DNA from: Nephrocerus scutellatus
Taxonomy: Eukaryota > Arthropoda > Insecta > Diptera > Pipunculidae
Reading direction: 5' to 3'
Length of the DNA: 64,000 nt
NCBI GenBank assembly: GCA_947095585.1
Contig: OX352765.1
Coordinates: 75,871,976-75,935,975 of the forward strand
The notes under the pieces were generated by a model that saw nothing but the letters and a program-made list of their open reading frames with translations, was not told where the DNA came from and searched no databases. Positions 1 through 9,923 of the stretch are shown one piece after another; position 1 is the first letter of the stretch, and every line of letters begins with the position of its first letter. Both the position numbers and the translations under genes were made by a program.

Positions 1-235
1 CCTGTGGTGTTCAAGGAAACTTATTGATTTCGCAATGTAGTTGTTTAAGTTCGACATGAGAAATGGAGGGACGTTCCTCAAACTTATATGAGCTGCTGTC
101 GTCAGCGAAAGACTAAATTGGATTAGAATGAACAAGATATCATTAATAAAAATGAGAAAGAGTGTCAAAACGGATTCCTGGGGAACGCCAGCATTAATGT
201 GATGTATTTTAGACTTGAAACCGCCCAACGCCCAA
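1..235 (-). mobile_element. Jockey-like LINE reverse transcriptase fragment
   Basis: Read on the minus strand, this matches part of the reverse transcriptase of the better copy at 25.5-25.9 kb: the residues KIHHINAGVPQ followed by a degraded LFLI segment, with the same nucleotide order. Frameshifts and stops break it, and it runs off the left edge. It is a dead fragment of a non-LTR retrotransposon. Confidence 0.6.
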
Positions 236-860
236 GATAACTTGAAATGAGAAGTTCATCGCACTTGCTTCTAGTGTTACGACGCCAACTTTGTAAAATC
301 AAACTTATAATTTCTATCAACATGGCATTTAACATATTTTTGAAGGACGAAGATATGAAGACGGCATTGTTCGATTGGACTGTAGAGTACAACTATACAC
401 TACTATTAATTAAGTTACTCGTCACTTAATTGAGCTACTGAAGAGAAGAGACGATTCGATTAGGCTTCACTTTAGATAAATGTCCAAATTCTAAAAACAA
501 AACCAAATAACACATCTGAATTACGAGCACAAGCAAAATATCTCTTTAGTTAATTCTATTGCTCAATTTGGAATTATAGGGAAGAGTTGTAACAAACTCT
601 ACTGTAGTTAAATTAGTTTCAACAATTAATGTAAATTCAGTCCAATCGAACACGCTTATTGTTGATTTATTCATAACTGTCAAAATGTAGTTCAAACAAA
701 GCCGTCAATATTGTCAGGAGAATATGGCTATGGTTTAATTTAAATATATAAAGTGAAAATAATTGAAGTCCTGCACTTTTAAATAAAGTCTGCGTTTTCC
801 TGGATCAACAGCTAAAGTCAAGTATAATTATTTTATTTGTTTGGCGCACTTACTCAACTG
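236..860. other. AT-rich upstream region of Tam41, no gene seen
   Basis: No coding region, repeat or RNA gene is supported here. It should include the Tam41 promoter and 5' leader. A CAG at 808-810 could be a splice acceptor in the leader, but no matching donor was established. Confidence 0.5.
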
Positions 861-1862
861 ATGACTTTATATCATGAGATTATACGTCGTTTCCCCCGCA
901 ATGGCATGGTATACAGTTTCGCCTATGGTTCTGGTGTAAAACAGCAATTGGGTTATGATTCAGCTTCTCTTCAAAAAAATAACATAATCGATTTCATATT
1001 CTGCGTTGACAGTGCGCAAAGTTGGCATGAACAAAATATTGAAGAACATCCTAGTCACTATTCCAGCATTAGGATGCTGGGTAGTAAATTCATTGGTTCT
1101 TATCAAAATACGCTTGCAGCCGGTGTATACTATAACACTTTAGTTCCACTAAAGGACCTCGGTGTAACAATTAAATATGGTGTCGTCTCTAAGGACGTCC
1201 TCCTTGGCGATCTAGAGAAATGGAATCACTTGTACCTCGCAGGACGTCTACACAAACCAGTATTTGACGTAGTTCCGCCGGCAGATTCAGATGTACAACT
1301 GTGTACGGCTCTAGAAAAAAATCTATTCAGCGCCTTTGCAGTGGCACTACTTCTCCTGCCAGATAAATTCTCTGATTTTGAACTTTATCACACAATCTGT
1401 AGCCTTAGCTATAAAGGTGATTTTCGAATGATCTTTGGGGAAAACAAAAATAAAGTGCGAAATATTGTCGACGGACAGCTACAAGAATTTTTCGATTTAT
1501 ACCGTCCGGTGATGAGGCAACTGTCACGGTATGTGGCTATGGCTAAAAGTAATGACGGAAATCGGGCATCTATAATGTTTGAACAAGAAACATCACTCGC
1601 AGCTATTGAGTTTTGTTTGCGGAATTTGCCAGAAAATCTACAGCAACAAATCGTTGTGAATGCCGCCTGCAAGGGTACTTACGGACAAATTGTCGAACAA
1701 ATTTCGTCTGGGTCCAACATGCCAGATATTGTGCAAACGTCTGTTAACGATATCGTGCGGCGAAGCAGCGTCACACAAACCTTAAAGAATATCATCACAG
1801 CTGGTCTTCTTAAGTCCTTTGCTTATGGCTATCGTAAAGCACTGAAAACCTTTACAAAGTAG
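861..1862 (+). CDS. Tam41: Mitochondrial CDP-diacylglycerol synthase Tam41 (TAMM41)
   Basis: Intronless coding region of 333 residues. Tam41 is a peripheral inner-membrane matrix enzyme that makes CDP-diacylglycerol from phosphatidic acid and CTP, the entry step to cardiolipin. The nucleotidyltransferase-type motif FAYGSGV lies at residues 20-26, followed by the acidic segment IIDFIFCVD (42-50). Other family blocks are SHYSS, AGVYYNTL, IKYGV, WNHLYLAGRLHKPV and the C-terminal IVRRSSVTQTLKNIITAG, where the SS..Q..K.I.TAG pattern is typical. The open frame extends eight codons upstream to a TTG at 837, but the first ATG is at 861, right before the LYHEIIRRFP segment where homologues also begin, so I chose it. 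Length is normal for the family. A polyadenylation signal follows 38 bp after the stop, and GPALPP1 follows 158 bp downstream on the same strand. Confidence 0.92.
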   Translation: MTLYHEIIRRFPRNGMVYSFAYGSGVKQQLGYDSASLQKNNIIDFIFCVDSAQSWHEQNIEEHPSHYSSIRMLGSKFIGSYQNTLAAGVYYNTLVPLKDLGVTIKYGVVSKDVLLGDLEKWNHLYLAGRLHKPVFDVVPPADSDVQLCTALEKNLFSAFAVALLLLPDKFSDFELYHTICSLSYKGDFRMIFGENKNKVRNIVDGQLQEFFDLYRPVMRQLSRYVAMAKSNDGNRASIMFEQETSLAAIEFCLRNLPENLQQQIVVNAACKGTYGQIVEQISSGSNMPDIVQTSVNDIVRRSSVTQTLKNIITAGLLKSFAYGYRKALKTFTK

Positions 1863-1899
1863 ATAAAATGGTTACTCAACAACTACAACAGCTTCAAAC

Positions 1900-1905
1900 A
1901 ATAAA
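1900..1905 (+). terminator. Polyadenylation signal AATAAA, Tam41
   Basis: Canonical AATAAA hexamer 38 bp after the Tam41 stop codon. A second AATAAA-containing stretch lies near 1955-1965. Confidence 0.6.
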
Positions 1906-2020
1906 ATTAAATGGTCTTCAATAGCTTTATTTATATTATTTGCAAGTTTCTCGCTAATAAATAAACTAAGAAAAATGTAGAACTGAAGTTTCACTTTTCG
2001 TCTTGTTTCAGATAGACAGC

Positions 2021-3213
2021 ATGAGTGATTCTGATTCCTCGGCAGCAAAGTGCAACATTAAAAAGCATAAAAAGAGGGACAAAAAACACAAGAAAGACAA
2101 GAAAAGGCATAAGCATAGAAAACGGTCACGTCCTCATTCTGACGAAGGCAGCTATGATAACCCTTCTAAAGTTGCTTCAACGCCACCAAATATTGAATCA
2201 AAACCAATCTGTGGACCCGTTATTTCGACAGTGATCTCTTCACAAGAAGTGCTCCAAAACGATCTACAACAAGATGGTGCTTTTGGCCCAGCATTGCCAC
2301 CACACTTGCTGGCCAAACAAGAACAGCCGAAACATTTGGTCGCCCAACAAGAAAAGCCACCTGCTATAATAGGCCCCGTCTTGCCATCTAACTTAATGAA
2401 ACCGGCTGATGTTGACATAGATCTAGAGAAAGATGACGCCAACAATGCCATGTTTGGACCTCTGCCTATTACTACCACGGAAGACATTTCGCTTAAAACA
2501 ATGACAGTCGCTCAAATTGAATTAGAGGAGCGTGCTCTTGAAATGAAATTAGCCAAATTTGGCTCAGACACGAACGGAAATGTCGATCAGAAAGAGCGCG
2601 AAGAGTGGATGTTGGAACTCCCAGATGTAGGATTAAAGCCAGGCTTGGCAAGCATAAAACGCACATTCCACACAGGGAAAGAACGTCCCGATTTTAGTGA
2701 TAGGTCAGAATCTTTTTGAATCTATAAATAAACTTTTAAAAATTATTTATTTAACTGTACGTGTTAGCACAGATCTTCATGGACCAAAACACCTCAAAAC
2801 GAAACAAATGCTAAGGCGTCTTCTTCCAAATCTAAGGACACTTTAAAAGCTGACGCTGAAGCCATGTATGAGAACCAACGCGATTATGAACAAGAACGCA
2901 TTGCCAAAAGGCTTAAAAAGGAACACAAAAGGGAGGCGTCCCTTGTAGAGCTTCACCAGAAAAAGCTTCGCAAAGAACAGCGCAAGAAGGTAGGGTAGTT
3001 GAATAATAATTAAAATACACGATTTCCTTATGTATTTTCTTTATCTAGGAAAAGGAATTAGCTGAATCTGGTGCAAAAGCTGAACGACGACCCTTTAGTC
3101 GGGAAGTTGACTTGAAGCTCAATAAAATCGATAAAAATCAAACCAAGTTTATTGTTGACAAGGCAAAAATACTCAACACAAAGTTTTCCAGCGGAAAAGC
3201 AAAGTATCTTTGA
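2021..3213 (+). CDS. GPALPP1: GPALPP motifs-containing protein 1 (DUF3752), three coding exons
   Basis: Coding exons 2021-2703, 2773-2989 and 3049-3213 join in phase to 354 residues. Introns of 69 and 59 bp have GT-AG ends (AG|GTCAG to CACAG|AT, and AAG|GTAGGG to TATCTAG|GA). The N-terminus is a basic Lys/His-rich tract (about residues 14-38). Four GPALPP-type motifs follow: CGPVIS (64-69), FGPALPPHL (89-97), IGPVLPSNL (117-125) and FGPLPI (145-150). The C-terminal half is the DUF3752 domain, with EEWMLELP, the conserved RSSWTKTP spanning the first splice junction, a charged coiled stretch, and FSREVDLKLNK near the end. The molecular function of the family is poorly defined. The start ATG lies 9 bp after a good splice acceptor (TTTCAG ending at 2011), so an untranslated upstream exon is possible. 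It is co-oriented with Tam41 and convergent with CycC. Confidence 0.9.
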
Positions 3214-3287
3214 CGAAATTCAAGTTTTTATGAGTTTTTTTTATAGGTATACGTTTTTTTTTGTAGTAATGTTCAAGGTACTTATCT

Positions 3288-3309
3288 AATAAACATTCTT
3301 TGAAATAAA
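3288..3309 (+). terminator. Polyadenylation signals, GPALPP1
   Basis: Two AATAAA hexamers (3288-3293 and 3304-3309) lie 75-91 bp after the GPALPP1 stop and just before the convergent CycC stop codon, so the two transcripts probably overlap or nearly abut at their 3' ends. Confidence 0.5.
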
Positions 3310-3335
3310 ATTAAAAATATAGGTATGTATTTCAG

Positions 3336-4212
3336 TCATCGCTGTGGTGTTGGCTTCGGTTTTGGTAGCTTCGCAAGCAGCATAGGAATTTCATCCTTTT
3401 CTTTCCAATCTTTCCATAGCTCGTATAGATTTACAATAGCACGAACAATCTCTTGGACTTTGTCAAGGTCCACATTGAGTTCGGCGAACCACTGCTTCAT
3501 TGAGTCTTTTTGTAAAATAACGCAGGCTATTTGGAGGCAACCAATTGCAATCTTAAAAAAGAAATTGAAGAGAGTCGGTATTTCGTTATTTGGATTCTCT
3601 TACTTCAAATTCATCACTACATACCTGATATGGTGGATAAAGAAGGCAAACATCAGTCCGCAGCGAATCATTTATGATACGCCAACTTAGAGTTAACAGT
3701 TGATCTTCCTGACCCATGTCTTGGACAAGTTGCAACAATGGTCTATACGGCTGGTACACAATCAAACAACAGTCTAAATTTTCAAGCAGATAGAACTCAC
3801 ACTCCAGTATATGGTTGGTGCGATATGGAAATTCTTGAGTATATGCGTAACTAAATCTGGCTTTAATTACAGACTGGCAAATGGATATTAGGCGAGAGTT
3901 TGAGATGACTCCAAATTCCTCAACCTTAGAAGCAAGCAGAATGCATGTAGGCGCTAACAAAAGCGGATCGATGTTTTTTAATGAATTTCGCGCATAGAAT
4001 CGCTTGAAGTAAACGGTTGCAGTCGCTATCACCTGCTGACGTAGTTTCAGCTGCTCACCAAGCACTTGAATTACATTTGCAAAGAATATGAAAACTTTTT
4101 GGTATTCGTCTTCGGCGAGCACTTGCAAATCATATTGCCGTTCTCGTACCAAATCCTGGCGATCAAGAATCCACTGCTGTGAGTGGGAGCTTTGCCAGAA
4201 ATTTCCGGCCAT
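3336..4212 (-). CDS. CycC: Cyclin C, Mediator CDK8 module subunit, two coding exons
   Basis: Minus-strand exons 4212-3625 (196 codons) and 3551-3336 (71 codons plus stop) are separated by a 73-bp intron with CAG|GTATGT donor and TTAAG|AT acceptor, giving 267 residues, the usual insect cyclin C length. Cyclin C pairs with CDK8 in the kinase module of Mediator and acts in nuclear transcription control. The N-terminus MAGNFWQSSHSQQW is characteristic. The first cyclin fold spans about residues 40-145, with TATVYFKRFY (65-74) and LLASKVEEFG (92-101). The second fold includes YPPYQ, completed across the splice by IAIGCLQIACVILQK, then the conserved ending VQEIVRAIVNLYELWKDW. The ATG at 4212 is the family start. 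Nothing is truncated or shifted. Upstream lies a short AT-rich promoter region before a foldback repeat at 4.65 kb. Confidence 0.95.
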
Positions 4213-4652
4213 TTTATTTTATAATGTTTTAACTTTTAAACTTCTTCAAGCAAAACGCAAACAATATTTTTTTCGATCGGCGCTCACACTGTCTAGTCTA
4301 CTATTTAAATGGCAATCTCTATTTTTCTTCATTTCTTCAAAGTTCAAACTTCAAAGGTTCAAACTGACAACTGTCACAACTTTGACATTTTAATAAAAAG
4401 GTTATTGGGTATGTTCGATTAGAGTAATACCGGCGTTTTAAATCGATGCAACATTGAATTAAATTCCTCATTAAGTAGGTTTTTCTGGTTTTAACGCTAC
4501 ATGGTTTTGTTCTATTACGTTCGATTTTACAAAAACAACATAATATGAAGAAAACACGATTTATGAAATTAGGTCACATTTTCCATAGTACCATTAAAAA
4601 ACTGCAGAATGGAAAGATTTTTATTTATATAAAAAACATAAGAAACCATGGC
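4213..4652. other. CycC upstream region, no gene seen
   Basis: AT-rich sequence with no supported coding region. It should carry the CycC promoter and leader; no core element was clear enough to call. Confidence 0.45.
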
Positions 4653-6107
4653 GTATAACCCGCATGCGAATTTACGCCCCATGCCACGCCCCTTTTGCCC
4701 ACTTTTGGGGGCGGCATAAAGAAGGCGGCGGTCACGTGCCCTTTTTGTAGGAGGGGCTGTCAAAGTTTTTTTTTTCTTCAGAAAAATCCATTTTCCCAAG
4801 TGATTTGAAGGAGGTTTGGGGGTTAATTGGTACCATATAAAAGGTAATAAAAATACCTTCCATATAAAATATTAGGCCAATCGAGCCACCTTCGGCAGTT
4901 ATAGAGTCAAAAAACTGTCTATTATATAAAAGGTGAAAAAGAGGATTGGTTAAAAGTGGGTGGGCCTAAATATTGGTAATTAATGAAAGGTAAAAATTAG
5001 ATCTGGACGTTCCTGGAAGGTGGATAAGTAAAACACTCGGGAAAATGGTTTTTTGTGTAAAAATTCATAACTTTGTATGGCCCTCCTACAAAAACGGGGC
5101 GTGACCGCCAAGAAAAAATGCTGTTTTCATGGTCTGCTCAATGAGGGCTTTCATTAGAGTGGTGTCTGGAACCCCTCACCCAATGCGGGTTATACTGCTG
5201 TTCGCCATATAACACTTAATTTCGTATGGGGAAATAAAAGCAATATAAACTGATGCAGGTTCCACTAAAATTGGACCATGCCCATAAAAATGGTATGGTC
5301 GTATAGAGGTAATGTCAACCTTTTTTTTTGGTACCAATATTTATGTCCGCCCACTTTTTAAAACGCCCTCTTATTACCCTACCACTGGCAAGGGTGGTCC
5401 GATTGGTCCCTTTTTTTTGTTTATTAATACTTACCCTTAATACCTTTCATTCGATACCAATTAACCCCCAAACCTCCTTATTTTAGAGTGTGCCCATACT
5501 TTCCAAAAACACCTTTTAAAGGGAAGAACTCCTTCTTAAATATAAATTCATTGAGCGCATAGTATTTTACAGTGTGCCCATACTTTCCGGAAACGCCTTT
5601 TAAAAGAAAGAACTCCTACCTAAATATAAAATAATTGAACGCATAGTATTTTACAGTGTGCCTATATTTGTAATATAATGAAATATAAATTTATCCACCT
5701 TCCGTTTAAACTATGCCACGCCCATAAAAACAGTAGGACCGTGTAGAACTAATTTTAACCTTTAATTTTTTACCAATATTTAGGCCCACCCACTTTTAAG
5801 CACGCCTCTTTTTCACCTTTTATATAAAAGACAGTTTTTTGACTCTACAACTGCCGAAGGTGGCTCGATTGGCCACCTTAATGGAAGGTATTTTTATTAC
5901 CTTTCATATGGTACCAATTAACCCTCAAACCTCCTTCAAATCACTTGGGAAAATGGATTTTTCTGAAAAAAAAAAAACAAAACTTTGACAGCCCCTCCTA
6001 CAAAAAGAGGGCGTGACCGCCAAGAAAAAATGCGGTTTTCAGGGAGTGTACAATGAGGGCTTTCAGGAAAGGGGTGTCTCGAACCCCAAATCCAATGCGG
6101 GTTATAC
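4653..6107. mobile_element. Composite foldback (inverted-repeat) element
   Basis: The left edge carries GTATAACCCGCAT (4653-4665) and the right edge its reverse complement (6095-6107). Inside, the left arm (about 4740-4985) is an inverted copy of the right arm (about 5755-5995), including blocks for the aggaggggctgtcaaag, ggaggtttgggggttaattg and cgagccaccttcggcag segments. A further copy of the right terminus, in the same orientation, lies at about 5042-5195 and ends with the same 13-mer at 5183-5195. No transposase is encoded. It looks like a non-autonomous foldback DNA element or a nested pair. Confidence 0.75.
5487..5660. repeat. 84-bp tandem repeat inside the foldback element
   Basis: Two units of 84 bp (5487-5570 and 5571-5654) plus the start of a third. 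Each begins AGTGTGCC and carries a tactttcc then ctttta then gaactcct core. Unit boundaries repeat exactly at 84-bp spacing. Confidence 0.75.
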
Positions 6108-6346
6108 TGCAGTTTAGCCGAAACCATAAATACTGTGTGACTCAAGCGACTACTGCGACTTATAGCGATTTATAAATAGATAGCAGTGTTTGAGAAGTTA
6201 CTATTAGTAATTTCTCCGCAAATAGTTACTAGGTGATGTTTACAAATAATTTATAAAATATGTATTCAGCATTGTTTTTAGCCTTGTCCTCTTTATTTCC
6301 ACGATCTCATTCCCTTTTTAAAAATTTAAAATCCCTTAACTTTCCC
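6108..6346. other. Short AT-rich spacer, nothing recognised
   Basis: No coding potential or repeat boundary was recognised between the foldback element and the Helitron-like element. Confidence 0.4.
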
Positions 6347-6774
6347 TCAAAAAGAAATATATAAAAACGTTGGTTCATATGAATGTCTGACTATCACGGC
6401 TGAACCAATGTTAGACCCCCTATGTGGCGCTGGGGTCGCTTTTTATCCGAAAATTCTTATTTATGGACCGATTTGACTCAAATTCACACCATATAATAAT
6501 ATTTAAATAACAAGAAAGTCGCTGGCAAAATTTGGACGTGATAGGTGGCGCTGGGGTGGAAATTTTAGTTTTCTCTGTATATGATTTTCATATAAAGAAT
6601 ATTCGAACACGTTTACATTTTTTTCCTGTATAAGTGTCAATTCTATGTTTTCTGGGTGGTGGTCGGGGGTCTGTGGGCGGTAAGTCAGTTAGAGTGGCTT
6701 CAGTGGGCGGGTGTCAATTTGGGTGGGGGTCAGTGGGATGAGGCAGCCGGGAAAACACCGAGTATTTCCGCTAG
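6347..6774 (+). mobile_element. Short non-autonomous Helitron-like element, copy 1
   Basis: Starts with TC (TCAAAAAGAAATATATAAAA) and ends in CTAG followed by T (6771-6775), the termini expected of Helitrons. It aligns with the element at 53.85-54.41 kb at the 5' end, in the central block (cttatttatggaccgattt, then ctcaaattcacaccatata) and at the GC-rich 3' end (ccgggaaaacaccgagta vs acgggcaacgccgggta). It has no coding capacity. Confidence 0.6.
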
Positions 6775-8269
6775 TGTATTATATATAAAAAATATAAGAA
6801 CAAAAATATACAGAAACAAAAAATTTAACTTTACAACAAATAAAAGGGACTGAAGGATATCACAGAGTCTCTGAAATTGTTTGTTTAAGCGATTTCTTAT
6901 GGCGTAAAGAAATCAAAGAAAATTTAGTATGAAAAAAAACCTAAAAATAAGTGAAAAATACAAATTTTTTATAAAAAATTCCTTGTCAGGTTTGAAAGTT
7001 TCGCATCACACTATTATTGCAACGAATTTCTGATCTTAAAATAAATTTATACATTCAATTTATTTTTGTTTGTTTGATGATTTTACATCAGAAACTACGG
7101 AAAATATTCGCTCAGTTCAGCGTTAGAATAACACCCGTCGAACAATGCAAAATTAACCAGATTGTATTTTTATTTTGAAAACCAGCTTTTTTTAAGTGAA
7201 ACTTCTTTGCGCGCGATGAGAATGAAATTTCAAAGTGGCAGCGTTTTACAATCGTCACATGACGTCTCATAATGCCCAACGATTTCGTACATAAAGAAGG
7301 GAAAAATATAGTTGGCCAGAGAGTGAAAAATAGAGAATTATGATTTATGATTTACTGCAGTCTCATCGAACACACATTCACACAGTAGTTTGTAATTTGA
7401 ATGTGCACATGAGCTAGAATTCTCTTTTGAAATACGTTAGCTCAGTGCACGTACGTTCACATTTGCTAGGAAAAAATATATTTCAACAGGTTCGTCTTTT
7501 GGTGGTCCTTTGTTAGTCTTTTGGGGGTCTTTATGCTTGCGCTTATTAACGTATTGACACAGAGCACTACATTTTTATCAACAAAAAGATTATTTTCGTA
7601 CCTATTTATGTATCTGTTAAACAAAAGCTTGACGTCATTATCCAACATCGTCAACTTCACTTTTACATCACCAGCTACCTCCCGGCCAACCTCATCTTAA
7701 ACGTAACGTTTACGACATTTTTGTTACACTAAAAATGTCGTAAACGGTACGTTTTGACGCTACGATTACGGTACGTATACCTTGTATACTTTTGTCACAA
7801 GGGATGTGAAACAAATTTACGCAGTGTTTCGTATGTATGTGTGTATAAAGTTGGTCGTATTTGATGTCACGAAAACGTAAGGTTTACGGCTGCTTATAAA
7901 TGTAACGTTTTTAAGTAATTTAAGCGCTACGTTTACGTAAAAATTTTAAGTGCTGTTCTTTTTAGAATTAAGCGTAAATAAATATTCATATATATTATAA
8001 ATAAATAAAACTAGGCGTTCAATATTAACAGATGAACTATAATAGTTATTTGTAGAACCATTTCCTTGAACCACTCTAGCACTCTTACAAATATTAACTA
8101 AAATTGTTGACTGGTTAATAACTGTAAAACGTTTAGAACTTATGTGAAAAGGCGAGAATGACAAATGTTAGTGTCTTGTAAAAAAAATGCGCAAACTCAC
8201 CGTTCTCGGTGCGTTTTTGGTGCATATCGTTTTGTACCGGGAGGGTACTTGCATATAGTCACAGAAGTG
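6775..8269. other. Non-coding stretch with a strong hairpin
   Basis: No gene supported. A G/T-rich piece near 7495-7535 resembles the dispersed ggtcttttggggg motif seen at 22.9 and, inverted, at 23.6 and 47.4 kb. The only other structure is the hairpin listed at 7700-7753. Confidence 0.4.
7700..7753. repeat. Hairpin with 23-nt arms
   Basis: Arms 7700-7722 and 7731-7753 are near-perfect inverted copies (core CGTTTACGACATTTTT against its complement), with an 8-nt loop. Further CGTTTACG-like words occur to about 7940. It is probably the relic of a small inverted-repeat element. Confidence 0.6.
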
Positions 8270-8520
8270 CTGCTCTTCTAGATATTGAATATCAAACAAT
8301 ACCACTTATTTTGGGTAGAGATTTTAATGTTAATTTTGCACCTAATGATTCAATAATATTAACTTTCTGCGTGAAAAATTCAATCTGCATAAAAATTATG
8401 ATCCTAAGAGAGCAAACACAAAATCTGGCACTATAATAGATGGTGTTTTCACACGATATCTATTTCACACGATATCTAGAGAATGTTTTGTCAAAAACGT
8501 ACATTTCATATTTTAGTTAG
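8270..8520 (+). pseudogene. Relic of a transposon-encoded endonuclease-like domain
   Basis: One frame gives IPLILGRDFNVNFAP and, after a frameshift, FLREKFNLHKNYDP, then TKSGTIIDGVFTRYL, followed by a degraded SKTYISYFS-like end. The GDFN and IDGVF patterns resemble the exonuclease-endonuclease-phosphatase fold found in insect mobile elements (LINE or Helitron-associated). A 17-bp duplication (ttcacacgatatctat) near 8450-8480 further breaks it. The exact source family is uncertain. Confidence 0.4.
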
Positions 8521-8603
8521 CATAACGCTATACTGTCAATTAAACGAATACAAACATCATCAGATGTTAGTTTTTTGTTTATCTTTTTCATATTCTAAGG
8601 GAG

Positions 8604-8895
8604 CTCTCACAATGAAAAGTCTTTTGAATTTGACAAAAAAATAAATTTCTGTTCGTTCTGTTGGTAGATCTTAGTTCTTAAGTTTACAAACTTTTGAAGA
8701 AATACAGAATGAAGTTCGAAACATTTTGAAACGGATATGAAATATTTTTTGTTGTTGCTGTTATGTCTTCAATATAACAACAATGAAGCTTGTCGCAATT
8801 TGAAACTTTGCTATCAAAAACTAAAACATTATGTATTCATTGTGCAAGCTCTTCTAAGGGCTTAGTTTTAAGTCTTAAGTTTTTCATTGTGAGAG
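8604..8895. repeat. MITE-like element with 15-bp inverted termini
   Basis: CTCTCACAATGAAAA at 8604-8618 is exactly complemented by 8881-8895. The interior is AT-rich and non-coding. A single similar terminus (CCCTGCTCTCACAATG) appears near 63.32 kb, so the terminus is not unique to this site. Confidence 0.5.
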
Positions 8896-9221
8896 CAGGG
8901 TAATTCATTAAATCCAGCAAATACTTTAAGTATTTTAAAATAGTTTTCTATTTTTCTGTCTCTGACATCGTACCCCTTACTAAAGATTTAAAGTTTATAT
9001 TACCAAAGAAGTTCCACTTTTGACACTTGTACTCTTTATCCACGCAATTCTTGTTATGTGGGTTATCGCCAAAAGTAAAAGTTAACAAACTTTAAACTTT
9101 TACATTAAGAATTAAAGAATAAATTTGACATCATTTTCCATTTTGTCACAATGAATTCTTGTCATTCGTATATTTTGAGATTAGGTTGAATTAATTTTGT
9201 ATTGTTTATTCCTTATCTAGT
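8896..9221. other. No feature recognised
   Basis: AT-rich stretch without coding potential or a repeat boundary I can support. Confidence 0.35.
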
Positions 9222-9506
9222 GGGCGCCGTGGCTCAGTGGAAGTTCACATGGCTGCTGAGCAGGAGGTTCAGGTTCGAATCCCAGCCAGCAACACCAAAA
9301 GTATTTTTCACGGTGTCCCACCTCTCGCAAATGGTTGACTAACGTTCCGAGAGTAATATTGTCACGGAAAAGCTTCAATTCGCCGTTCGGATCCGGCCTT
9401 AAAATGTAGGTCTCCCATTAACATGCGCAGCACAAATGGTCGCGAGAAGTTAGGCATTATTGGACCGCATGGTCTGTCGCGCCGAATAGTATTATTATTA
9501 TTATTC
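9222..9506 (+). mobile_element. tRNA-derived SINE, family A, full-length copy
   Basis: A tRNA-like head carries pol III box A (TGGCTCAGTGG, 9230-9240) and box B (GGTTCGAATCC, 9272-9282), followed by a non-tRNA body and an (ATT)n tail at 9489-9506. Further copies lie at 14.87, 17.56, 23.2-23.5 (minus) and 61.34 kb. Not a functional tRNA: the fold beyond box B is lost. Confidence 0.85.
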
Positions 9507-9923
9507 CTTTGAAAATGTACATATGAGCAAATACCCGGAATGGTCTATCGAAGGGTAATGCAAAAGGTCTTATTGGATTCCCAGGGGAAACGCACTTCAC
9601 TTTATTGTAATTTTGCATCAAACTCTGCGGATTGGAAATGTTAATGTCTGCCTGTATTTTTTCGTTACGAACAATATAATGTAATTTTTTACTAAGTGGA
9701 TGTTTTGCTGTATTTTATTACTATATTTTTTTAAATCTATATTTTCCTATGAAATCAAAATATCTTTCTACAAACAAGAACTTATAGTGCAAGAACGCAT
9801 AGAGCAATACTACAATTGACAAGGTTGATGTCTTATCGACAGAGGAAAGACTGCGTTCTTTTTCGAATCGATAACACAGTTTTCCGATTATGAAGAGTTT
9901 TTTTTTAAATCAAAATGACAATG
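9507..9923. other. No feature recognised
   Basis: AT-rich, without supportable coding or repeat content. Confidence 0.35.

Noticed and set aside
837..860. Upstream extension of Tam41 to the TTG at 837
   Set aside because: No ATG in the extension; family homologues begin near the ATG at 861.
9222..9290. Apparent tRNA gene with box A and box B
   Set aside because: Continues into a SINE body and (ATT)n tail, recurs several times, and lacks a foldable acceptor stem.
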